Positions 42,589 to 49,647 of a stretch of 64,000 bases of DNA are shown here, piece after piece. Numbering within the stretch: position 1 is the first letter of the stretch; each line of letters opens with the position of its first letter. The notes under the pieces were generated by a model. That model was not told the origin of the DNA. It searched no databases and saw nothing but the letters and a program-made list of their open reading frames with translations. Position numbers and translations under genes: made by a program. The stretch is from JBBRVW01 sp963784645 (GTDB taxonomy: Bacteria > Actinomycetota > Actinomycetes > JACCUZ01). The DNA is taken from assembly GCA_963784645.1 (NCBI GenBank), contig CAWARY010000015.1:62001-126000 (forward strand). Direction: 5' to 3'.

Positions 42589-43104
42589 ATGACCATCCCG
42601 GCGGAGCGCCTCTGGGCGGCCGACGAGGCCGTGACCCAGCTCTACGCCGCGCACTACCGCTCGCTCGTCCGGCTGGGCGCCCTGCTGCTGCGCGACACGG
42701 CCGTCGCCGAGGAGGTCGTGCAGGACGCCTTCGTCGCGATGCACGGCGCCTGGCGCCGGCTGCAGGACCCGGACCGCGCGCTGGCCTACCTACGGCAGTC
42801 GGTGGTCAACGGGGCGCGGTCGGCGATGCGTCGGCGCGAGGTGGCCACCCGGCTCGCGCCGGCACCGGCACCCGACGAGGCGAGCGCCGAGCACGGCGCG
42901 ATGCTGGCCCTCGAGCACGCCGAGGTCCTCGCCGCCCTGCGTGCCCTGCCGGGGCGCCAGCGCGAGGTGCTGGTGCTGCGCTACTACGTCGACCTCTCGG
43001 AGGCCGACATCGCCGACGTCCTCGGCATCAGCAGGGGAGCCGTCAAGAGCCACGCATCACGCGGCATGGCCGCGCTCCGTTCCACGCTGGAGGCGACCGC
43101 ATGA
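42589..43104 (+). CDS. ECF-type RNA polymerase sigma factor (SigE-like family)
   Basis: 171 residues from ATG 42589, with GAGGAG four bases upstream; GTG 42550 and ATG 42562 are possible earlier starts. Sigma region 2 is QLYAAHYRSLVRLGALLLRDTAVAEEVVQDAFVAMHGAW, region 4 LPGRQREVLVLRYYVDLSEADIADVLGISRGAVKSHASRGMAALR. It directs RNA polymerase to a small stress or envelope regulon. The final codons overlap the start of the GerMN-domain gene (ATGA), so the two proteins are made together. Confidence 0.9.
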   Translation: MTIPAERLWAADEAVTQLYAAHYRSLVRLGALLLRDTAVAEEVVQDAFVAMHGAWRRLQDPDRALAYLRQSVVNGARSAMRRREVATRLAPAPAPDEASAEHGAMLALEHAEVLAALRALPGRQREVLVLRYYVDLSEADIADVLGISRGAVKSHASRGMAALRSTLEATA

Positions 43105-44162
43105 CCACTCCCCACGACCCGCGCGACGGGTCCCACGACGACCAGCTGGCGGCGCGACTGCGCGACGCCCTCACCTCGGAGGCCGACATGGTCCAGCCCT
43201 CGGACGACGGGCTGCAGAACATCCGCAAAGGCATCGACACCGCTCACCGGCCGTGGTGGCGGCACCCGGCGACGCCCGCACTGGCGGCGGCCCTCGTGCT
43301 CGGTCTGATGGCCGGCGGCATCGCGGTCTTCTTCGCCGGCGGCGGCGACGACGAGGTGACCGTCGGCCCGGCGAAGGACAGCTCCTCGGCGACCGGCGAG
43401 TCGCCCACCACGACGCCGTCGGACTCGCCGTCGACCAGCACCCCCACGCCGGTTCCGATCGAGGGCGACGTCTACGTCTACTACGTCATGGACGACGGGC
43501 AGGGCCCGCGGCTCTACCGCGAGGTCCAGCCGGGTATCGGCAGCGATCCGACCATCCAGGCGCTCAACGCAGCCCTGGCCCAGCAGCCGGCCGACCCGGA
43601 CTACACCTCCCGCCTCTGGCCGAAGGGCACCGAGCTGCTGGCCTACTCGGTCGACGGCGACACCGCGACGGTGGACCTCTCGACGTTCGCGAAGACCGGC
43701 GGGGCCGTCGAGACCGTCGCGGTCCAGCAGCTCGTCTACACCGTGACCGCCAACGACAAGGCGGTGACGAAGGTACGTCTGCGCGTCGACGGCCAGGCCC
43801 CGCCGTCCGGGCACGTCGACTGGTCCCAGCCGGTCAGCCGCGCGCCGATGCTCGACGTGCAGGGCCTGATCTGGCTCCTCACGCCGACCGAGGGTGCGAC
43901 CGTGTCGTCGACGGTCGACTTCACCGGCTACGGCACCGCCTTCGAGTCGACGATCAGCTGGCAGCTGCGCCAGGACGGCAAGGTCGTCGACGAGGGCACC
44001 GTGCAGGGTGGCTCGAACGGCGAGTTCGGCGAGTTCTCGGGCACGATCGACGGCGTGCCGCCCGGCACCTACGAGCTGCGGGCCTTCGAGTCCTCGGCCA
44101 AGGACGGCAGCCCGCAGCACGTCGACACCAAGACCTTCACCGTCGCCCCGTCCCCGACCTGA
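43101..44162 (+). CDS. Membrane-anchored GerMN-Gmad2 protein, possible anti-sigma partner
   Basis: 353 residues. A cytoplasmic N-terminus of about 55 residues (DDQLAARLRDALTSEADMV) is followed by one membrane helix (about 57-79), a Ser/Thr/Pro linker (about 92-118), a GerMN domain (about 120-240) and a Gmad2 beta-sandwich (about 250-345, LTPTEGATVSSTVDFTGYGTAFESTISW). Both outer domains occur in germination or cell-wall lipoproteins. The single-helix layout and coupling to a sigma gene resemble transmembrane anti-sigma factors, but no known anti-sigma motif is visible. Confidence 0.8.
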   Translation: MTTPHDPRDGSHDDQLAARLRDALTSEADMVQPSDDGLQNIRKGIDTAHRPWWRHPATPALAAALVLGLMAGGIAVFFAGGGDDEVTVGPAKDSSSATGESPTTTPSDSPSTSTPTPVPIEGDVYVYYVMDDGQGPRLYREVQPGIGSDPTIQALNAALAQQPADPDYTSRLWPKGTELLAYSVDGDTATVDLSTFAKTGGAVETVAVQQLVYTVTANDKAVTKVRLRVDGQAPPSGHVDWSQPVSRAPMLDVQGLIWLLTPTEGATVSSTVDFTGYGTAFESTISWQLRQDGKVVDEGTVQGGSNGEFGEFSGTIDGVPPGTYELRAFESSAKDGSPQHVDTKTFTVAPSPT

Positions 44163-44281
44163 GGCCCTGACGGCACGTGCGGCAGGTGCGGAGTGACGTC
44201 AGGTCAACAGCGGCAAGGACGCGGACGCCACGTGTGCAGGGCTCTCACCGTCGGTCCCTGACCCGTTGTTCCCACGCCGTC

Positions 44282-44336
44282 GAGTGGCGCGTTGTTGCAG
44301 TTCTTCAGGGCCTGAATCTGCAACAACGCGCCACTC
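44282..44336. other. Long hairpin, copy 1
   Basis: A perfect 19-bp stem pairs 44282-44300 with 44318-44336 (GAGTGGCGCGTTGTTGCAG with its complement). It is capped by a second small stem TTCAGG/CCTGAA. It has no T-run and lies about 120 bases past the nearest stop codon. The same element recurs in unit 2 with a compensated base pair. Confidence 0.85.
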
Positions 44337-44517
44337 AACGCAGGGACGGCGGAGAAGGCCCGGATGGTGGGACGCCGGCAGCCCGCTCTGTGTCCGAAGC
44401 CGATCTCTGACGGCGCCTGCCTGGTTGCGATCAGGTCAACGGCGGCAAGGACGCGGACGCTACGTCGCGCGGGCCGCTCACCGTCGGTCCCTGACCCACC
44501 GTCGCCCGGATGTCGTC

Positions 44518-44572
44518 GAGTGGCGCGCTGTTGCAGTTCTTCAGGGCCTGAATCTGCAACAGCGCGCCAGTC
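44518..44572. other. Long hairpin, copy 2, with compensatory change
   Basis: The stem pairs 44518-44536 with 44554-44572. Relative to copy 1 one T-A pair has become C-G (T44292 to C44528 and A44326 to G44562, on opposite arms), keeping the stem. One terminal pair (near 44520/44570) is lost. The apical part TTCTTCAGGGCCTGAAT is identical. Paired changes point to selection on the folded form. Confidence 0.8.
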
Positions 44573-44640
44573 AACGAAGGGACGGCAGGGAAGGTCCGGA
44601 TGGTGGGACGCCGGCAGCCCGCTCGGTGTCCGAAGCCGCT

Positions 44641-44794
44641 CTGACGGAGGCGCGCAGGACCAGCAGCTGACGCGCAGCGTCGGACCGCTGCGGCGCCGCA
44701 GCGAGGACCGCAGCTGACGCGCCGCGTGGAATGCGGCGTCGGCGCAGCGGACCGCTGCGGCGGCGCAGCGTGACGAGCCAGCCGCCTGCAGGTC
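44641..44794. repeat. GC-rich short repeats and hairpins before the rsmE stop
   Basis: A 15-base direct repeat CGGACCGCTGCGGCG occurs at 44681 and 44748. A perfect 18-base palindrome CGCTGCGGC/GCCGCAGCG lies at 44686-44703, and a 7-bp hairpin CGCTGCG-GCGG-CGCAGCG at 44753-44770. CAGCTGACGCG also occurs twice. The last hairpin is 24 bases past the rsmE stop and could end the dnaJ-rsmE transcript. Confidence 0.7.
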
Positions 44795-45532
44795 TCAGCC
44801 CCAGCGCGGCGTGCGCGCGAGCAGCACGGCGAGCGCGACGGTACCCGCGGTGGAGGTGCGCAGCACGGTCGGCCCGAGCCGGTACGCCGTCGCACCGGCG
44901 GCCTCGAAGGCCGCGAGCTCCTCGGGGCTCAAGCCACCCTCGGGGCCGACCACCAGCACCACCTCGCCGCTCACGGGCGGGCCGAACGACGCGAGCGGCG
45001 CGGCGGCGTCCTCGTGCAGCAGCACTCCCGCCGCGGCGCTGCTCAGCCGCTCGGCGACGGCGGCCGTCGAGGCCAGCTCGGCGACGACGGGGAACCGCGA
45101 GCGGCGGGACTGCTTCCCGGCCGCGGCCGCCGTCGTCCGCCACCGGGCGAGGGCCTTCTCCCCCCGACCCTCGCGCCATCGGGTGACGCAGCGGGCCGAC
45201 GCCCACGGGACGACTTCGTCCACGCCGACCTCGGTCATCGTCTCGACCGCGACCTCGCCGCGGTCGCCCTTGGGCAGCGCCTGCACCACGACGAGCCACG
45301 GCGAGGGCCGCGGCTCCTCGACCAGCTCGAGGACGTCGACCTCGACGGCGTCCTTCCCGGTCACGGCGGCGACCCGGCCGGTGCCGCGCCGCCCCGCGCC
45401 GTCGACGAGCACCAGGGCCTCGCCGACACCGAGCCGGGTCACGGTGGCGGCGTGCCGGCCCTCCGGCCCGTCGAGCCGGACCCGGCCGGGCCGCAGCCGG
45501 TCGCCGGGGACGACGAAGACAGGCGCGCTCAG
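44795..45532 (-). CDS. rsmE: 16S rRNA m3U1498 methyltransferase, probable CTG start
   Basis: About 245 residues. The SPOUT domain with its knot is VVLVVGPEGGLSPEELAAFE...RLGPTVLRTSTAGTVALAVL. The first usual start in frame is GTG 45442, but 30 more codons upstream encode the standard RsmE PUA beginning (APVFVVPGDRLRPGRVRL, then DGPEGRHAATV). The only plausible start there is CTG at 45532, overlapping the dnaJ TGA as CTGA, analogous to ATGA overlaps elsewhere in this genome. Starting at 45442 would remove part of the RNA-binding domain. Confidence 0.85.
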   Translation of the reverse strand: MSAPVFVVPGDRLRPGRVRLDGPEGRHAATVTRLGVGEALVLVDGAGRRGTGRVAAVTGKDAVEVDVLELVEEPRPSPWLVVVQALPKGDRGEVAVETMTEVGVDEVVPWASARCVTRWREGRGEKALARWRTTAAAAGKQSRRSRFPVVAELASTAAVAERLSSAAAGVLLHEDAAAPLASFGPPVSGEVVLVVGPEGGLSPEELAAFEAAGATAYRLGPTVLRTSTAGTVALAVLLARTPRWG

Positions 45533-46668
45533 CGGGCGCCGTCGTTGAAGGCGTCGCGCAGCCGGCCGAAGAAGCTCGAGCGCTGGCTGGTGACGGTGCC
45601 GACGTCGGGGCCGTCCTCGCCGCGGACGGCCGCGAGCTTGCGCAGCAGCTCTTCCTGCTCGCCGTCGAGCTTGGTCGGGGTGGCCACCTCGACGTGCACG
45701 ACGAGGTCGCCGCGGCCCGGGGAGCGCAGGTGCGCGACGCCGAGACCGGTGAGCGTCGAGGTCGCACCGCTCTGGGTCCCGGAGCGCAGGTCGACCGGCT
45801 TCGGCCCGTCGAGCGTCTCGATGCTCACGGTCGTGCCGAGCGCCGCGGCGGTCATCGGCACCGACACGGTGCAGTGCAGGTCGTCGCCCTGCCGGCGGAA
45901 CAGGGGGTGCGGCCGCTCGACGACCTCCACGAACAGGTCGCCCGCAGGCCCGCCACCCGGGCCCGCCTCACCCTCCCCGGTCAGCTGGATCCGGGTGCCG
46001 GTGTCGACACCGGGCGGCACCTTCACCGTGAGGCTCCGGCGGGTCCGCACCCGCCCGTCGCCACCGCACTCGTGGCAGGGCTCCGGGATGACGGTGCCGA
46101 AGCCCTGGCAGGCGGAGCACGGCCGGGCGGTCATGACCTGCCCCAGGAAGCTGCGGGTCACCTGCTGGACCTCGCCACGGCCGTGGCAGACCTCGCACCG
46201 GCGCGGTGAGGTGCCCGGGGCGGTTCCCGCCCCGCGGCAGGTCGGGCAGCCGACGGCGGTCTCGACCTGGAGGTCGCGGGTGGCGCCGAAGGTCGACTCG
46301 GCCAGGTCGACCTCGATCCGGATGAGCGCGTCCTGGCCGCGACGCTGCCGCGGCCGGGGACCACGTGCCTGCCCGGCACCGGCACCGGCACCGAAGAAGG
46401 CGTCCATGATGTCGGAGAACCCGAAACCTGAGCCGAACCCGCCACCCGTGGAGAACGGGTCGCCGCCGAGGTCGTGCAGCTCGCGCTTCTGGGGGTCGGA
46501 GAGCACCTCGTACGCGCGGGTGACCTCCTTGAAGCGCTCCTCCTCGCCCGGGTTCACGTCGGGGTGCAGCTGGCGGGCCAGCTTGCGGTAGGCCTTCTTG
46601 ATCTCCTCGGGCGTGGCGTCGCGGGCGACGCCGAGGACCTCGTAGAAGTCCTCCTGGGTGGCGGCCAT
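45529..46668 (-). CDS. dnaJ: Chaperone protein DnaJ
   Basis: 379 residues. The J domain has DFYEVLGVARDATPEEIKKAYRK (a stretch at 6-28) and HPD (about 36-38). A Gly/Phe-rich linker (about 75-105) follows, then four CxxCxGxG zinc motifs: CPTCRGAG, CEVCHGRG, CSACQGFG and CHECGGDG. The C-terminal substrate-binding domain completes it. It stimulates DnaK ATPase. ATG 46668 overlaps the hrcA stop by one base; hrcA-dnaJ is a CIRCE-controlled operon. Confidence 0.96.
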   Translation of the reverse strand: MAATQEDFYEVLGVARDATPEEIKKAYRKLARQLHPDVNPGEEERFKEVTRAYEVLSDPQKRELHDLGGDPFSTGGGFGSGFGFSDIMDAFFGAGAGAGQARGPRPRQRRGQDALIRIEVDLAESTFGATRDLQVETAVGCPTCRGAGTAPGTSPRRCEVCHGRGEVQQVTRSFLGQVMTARPCSACQGFGTVIPEPCHECGGDGRVRTRRSLTVKVPPGVDTGTRIQLTGEGEAGPGGGPAGDLFVEVVERPHPLFRRQGDDLHCTVSVPMTAAALGTTVSIETLDGPKPVDLRSGTQSGATSTLTGLGVAHLRSPGRGDLVVHVEVATPTKLDGEQEELLRKLAAVRGEDGPDVGTVTSQRSSFFGRLRDAFNDGAR

Positions 46669-47693
46669 CAGCCCTGACCCTCGCCGACGATCCGACCCAC
46701 GTACCGAGCCACCGCGCGCACCGCTCCCATCGTCCCGGGGTAGTCCATCCTGGTCGGCCCGAGGACGCCGAGCTTGGCGAGCACCTCGGACTCCGTGCCG
46801 TAGCCGACGCTGACGACCGAGGTGGTCGTCAGGCCGGCATGCGGGTTCTCGTGACCGATCCGCACCTGGAGCACTGACGGGTCGGCGGCCTCACCCAGCA
46901 GCCGGAGCAGCACCATCTGCTCCTCCAGCGCCTCGAGGACCGGACGGATCGTCTGCGGGAAGTCGGGCCCGAACCGCGCGAGGTTCGCGGTGCCACCGAG
47001 GACGACCCGCTCCTCGGGCTCCTCGACGAGGCTCTCCAGCAGCGCCGACAGCACCGCGTTGACGGCGGGGCGCTGATCGACGGTGAACCGCTCGGTGAGG
47101 TCCTCGAGCCGGACGGCCGCGTCGGGCAGCCGGACCCCGGCCGTCGAGGCGTTGAGCTGGGCCCGCAGCTCGCCGAGCAGCGAGTCCGGCAGCTCGGCGC
47201 CGGCTTCGACGACCCGCTGCTCGACCCGGCCGGTGCTGGTGATGAGGACGAGCAGCAGGCGGGTGGTCGACAACGGCACCAGCTCGACGTGCCGGACGCT
47301 GGACCGCGACAGCGACGGGTACTGCACCACGGCGACCTGCTGGGTCAGCGTCGCGAGCAGCCGCACCGTGCGGGTCACGATGTCGTCGAGGTCGAGGGCA
47401 CCGTCGAGGAAGGACTGGATCGCCCGTCGCTCCGCGGTCGACAGCGGCTTCACCGTCGACAGGCGGTCGACGAACAGCCGGTAGCCCTTGTCGGTGGGGA
47501 TGCGGCCCGCGCTGGTGTGCGGCTGGGCGATGTAGCCCTCGTCCTCGAGCGCGGCCATGTCGTTGCGGATCGTGGCCGGCGAGACACCGAGGTTGTGCCG
47601 CTCGACGAGCGCCTTGGACCCGACCGGCTCCTGGGTGGACACGTAGTCCTCGACGATGGCGCGCAGGACCTCGAGCTTGCGGTCCTCGAGCAC
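46668..47693 (-). CDS. hrcA: Heat-inducible repressor HrcA
   Basis: 341 residues from GTG 47693, chosen because GGAGG lies seven bases upstream (a GTG at 47699 would be too close). The N-terminal winged helix reads LEDRKLEVLRAIVEDYV and VGSKALVERHNLGVSPATIRNDMAALEDEGYI. The GAF-like dimerisation region ends LGPTRMDYPGTMGAVRAVARYVG. It represses its own operon (hrcA-dnaJ) through the CIRCE site at 47738 and is helped to fold by GroEL. Confidence 0.95.
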   Translation of the reverse strand: MLEDRKLEVLRAIVEDYVSTQEPVGSKALVERHNLGVSPATIRNDMAALEDEGYIAQPHTSAGRIPTDKGYRLFVDRLSTVKPLSTAERRAIQSFLDGALDLDDIVTRTVRLLATLTQQVAVVQYPSLSRSSVRHVELVPLSTTRLLLVLITSTGRVEQRVVEAGAELPDSLLGELRAQLNASTAGVRLPDAAVRLEDLTERFTVDQRPAVNAVLSALLESLVEEPEERVVLGGTANLARFGPDFPQTIRPVLEALEEQMVLLRLLGEAADPSVLQVRIGHENPHAGLTTTSVVSVGYGTESEVLAKLGVLGPTRMDYPGTMGAVRAVARYVGRIVGEGQG

Positions 47694-47737
47694 GTGCACA
47701 CCTCCCGTGTCCGGTCCGGCCTGTGTCATCCCGCAGG

Positions 47738-47764
47738 CTGGCACTCCCCGCGGCAGAGTGCCAG
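47738..47764. promoter_or_regulatory. CIRCE operator of hrcA-dnaJ
   Basis: CTGGCACTC-N9-GAGTGCCAG is a perfect inverted repeat with the nine-base spacer of CIRCE (consensus TTAGCACTC-N9-GAGTGCTAA); only the outermost bases differ from consensus. It is 45 bases upstream of the hrcA GTG. On the minus strand a -10-like TACACT abuts its upstream edge, so HrcA would sit on the transcription start. Confidence 0.9.
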
Positions 47765-47882
47765 TGTACGACGGCAGCAGCCGGCGCGGGCTGCCGCGAC
47801 CCACCGCCTGCGCCCGGGACCGTCCGGTACCGGACGGCGCGTCCGGTGGCGCGAGCGTGACCGGCGCGACAGGCTGGGCGCG

Positions 47883-48716
47883 ATGGACCGCTACCGCACG
47901 GACGTGCTCGCCCAGGGCTGGCGCCCGGCCCGACGCCCGGCGCCCACGGTCGAGGCCAGGCCGGGACTCGTCGTCGAGGACGTCGAGACCGGCTTCTGCG
48001 GTGCGGTCGTCCGCTGCGAGAAGACCGCCGCAGGACTGACCGTCACCCTCGAGGACCGGCACGGCAAGCACCGCGTCTTCCCGCTCGGTCCCGGCTTCCT
48101 CGTCGACGGCGCAGCGGTGCAGCTCATCCGCCCCAGCGCCGCCGTTGTACCGGCCGGCCCGCGTCGTACCGCCTCGGGGTCGGTCGCCGTCGCCGGTCAG
48201 CGAGCCCGCGTCGCGCGGCAGAGCCGCATCTACGTCGAGGGCAAGCACGATGCCGAGCTGGTCGAGAAGGTTTGGGGCGACGACCTGCGCGTCGAGGGCG
48301 TGGTCGTCGAGCACCTCGGCGGCATCGACGACCTCCCGGCGGTGGTCCGCGACTTCGGACCCGGTCGCGACCGCCGGCTCGGCGTCCTGGTCGACCACCT
48401 GGTCCCCGGCAGCAAGGAGTCCCGGCTCGCGGCGCAGGTGGTGTCGCCGCACGTCCGGGTGCTGGGCCACCCCTACGTCGACGTGTGGCAGGCCGTGCGG
48501 CCCGCCGCCCTGGGCATCGACGCCTGGCCCGAGGTTCCCCGCGGCACGCCGTGGAAGGAGGGCGTGTGCGCCGGCCTCGGCTGGCCGGTCGACCCCCCGG
48601 CTGCCTGGCGCCGGATCCTCGGCGCCGTGACGGGCTACGCCGACCTCGAGCCGAGCCTGCTCGGCCGGGTCGAGGAGCTCATCGACTTCGTCTCCGACGT
48701 GGGCGACCACCCCTAG
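47883..48716 (+). CDS. DUF3097-family protein with a Toprim-like motif
   Basis: 277 residues from ATG 47883. The N-terminal part contains a small beta domain (PGLVVEDVETGFCGAVVRCEKTAAGLTVTLEDRHGK). The middle, IYVEGKHDAELVEKVWGDDLRVEGV (a stretch near 122-146) and GVLVDHLVPGSKESRL (about 169-184), has the Glu and acidic pattern of Toprim nucleotidyl-binding folds (vEGk.Da; D.L.pG). DUF3097 genes are typically next to hrcA in actinobacteria, as here (divergent). Function unknown; a nucleic-acid role is inference. Confidence 0.82.
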   Translation: MDRYRTDVLAQGWRPARRPAPTVEARPGLVVEDVETGFCGAVVRCEKTAAGLTVTLEDRHGKHRVFPLGPGFLVDGAAVQLIRPSAAVVPAGPRRTASGSVAVAGQRARVARQSRIYVEGKHDAELVEKVWGDDLRVEGVVVEHLGGIDDLPAVVRDFGPGRDRRLGVLVDHLVPGSKESRLAAQVVSPHVRVLGHPYVDVWQAVRPAALGIDAWPEVPRGTPWKEGVCAGLGWPVDPPAAWRRILGAVTGYADLEPSLLGRVEELIDFVSDVGDHP

Positions 48717-48756
48717 CCCGTCGGGGCGACGCCCCTGCATCGAGAGGATCCCTGCC

Positions 48757-49629
48757 ATGACGACTCCCCCGCCCGAACCGCCCGATGGACCTGGCGGCGA
48801 CCCGTTCGCCGCACCCACGCCGCCCGGCAGCGATCCGTACCGGCCGCCGAGCGACCCGCCGACCCCGCCACCGACGCCACCGAGCCCGCCGCCCGGCCCG
48901 GCAGCGCCCGGGTACGGCTACGGCCAGCAGCCGGCGTACGGCCAGCCGGCCTACCCCGGCGGTGGCGGCGCCTACGGCCAGCAGCCGCCGGGGCTCGGCG
49001 ACGCGCTGACCTACGGGTGGGAGAAGTTCAAGGCCAACCTCGGTCCGATCCTCACCGCCGTGGTGATCTACGTGGTGGGCGCGATCGTGGTGTTCGCGAT
49101 CCTCTACGCGACGGTGTTCGCCGCTGCTCGCGGCGGCGACGCAGGCTTCGTCGGTGCCCTCTTCGTGTTCGCGCTGATGACCGTCGCCCTGGTGCTGCTG
49201 ATCTTCCTGGTCCAGGCGGGACTGATCCGCGGCGCACTGGCCATCACGCGGGGCGAGACACCCACGACGCAGCACTTCTTCACGACCGACCACCTGGGAC
49301 CGGTCGTCGCGGCCTCGCTGCTCATCGCGCTCGCGTCGGGGGTGGGCACGATCCTCTGCTACATCCCGGGCGTCATCGTCAGCTACCTGACGCAGTACGC
49401 CCTGTTCTTCGTCATCGACAAGAACATGGGGGCGATCGATGCGATCCGCGCCAGCGTGCAGTTCACGGTCGCGCACCCCGGCACGCTGATCGTCTTCGCC
49501 GTCGTGAGCGTCATCATCCTCACCGTGGCCTCGATCGCCTGCCTGCTGCCGCTCCTGGTGGCCTTCCCCGTCGTCCTCATCGCGCAGGCCTACCTCTACA
49601 AGCGGCTGCAGGACGAGCCGGTCGCCTGA
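48757..49629 (+). CDS. Membrane protein with Pro/Gly/Tyr-rich cytosolic N-terminus
   Basis: 290 residues. The first 85 are low-complexity (PPTPPSPPPG, then GYGYGQQPAYGQPAYPGGGG). Then LGDALTYGWEKFKANLGPIL and five to six membrane helices, including VVIYVVGAIVVFAILYATVFAAA, SLLIALASGVGTILCYIPGVIVSYL and VSVIILTVASIACLLPLLVAF. The membrane part resembles the DUF975/glycerophosphodiester-phosphodiesterase membrane-domain group. Function unknown. It follows the DUF3097 gene by 40 bases. Confidence 0.78.
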   Translation: MTTPPPEPPDGPGGDPFAAPTPPGSDPYRPPSDPPTPPPTPPSPPPGPAAPGYGYGQQPAYGQPAYPGGGGAYGQQPPGLGDALTYGWEKFKANLGPILTAVVIYVVGAIVVFAILYATVFAAARGGDAGFVGALFVFALMTVALVLLIFLVQAGLIRGALAITRGETPTTQHFFTTDHLGPVVAASLLIALASGVGTILCYIPGVIVSYLTQYALFFVIDKNMGAIDAIRASVQFTVAHPGTLIVFAVVSVIILTVASIACLLPLLVAFPVVLIAQAYLYKRLQDEPVA

Positions 49630-49647
49630 GAAGTCATCGCCGAACCT

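Larger units (their letters stand above)
44167..44640. repeat. Two tandem direct repeats of about 240 bases
   Basis: Unit 1 (44167-44407) and unit 2 (44408-44640) both open with CTGACGGC and share long blocks: TCAGGTCAAC, CGGCAAGGACGCGGACGC, CACCGTCGGTCCCTGACCC, the hairpin region, and GGATGGTGGGACGCCGGCAG. A further CTGACGG at 44641 suggests a third, truncated unit. No reading frame in it has recognisable protein similarity, and the changes do not favour silent positions. It occupies most of the 632-base gap between the GerMN gene and rsmE. Confidence 0.85.

Noticed and set aside
44177..44717. Overlapping short open frames in the tandem repeat
   Set aside because: The two copies give similar peptides only because the DNA is repeated; a compensated change alters the amino acid, start sites lack ribosome binding sites, and no family is recognisable.
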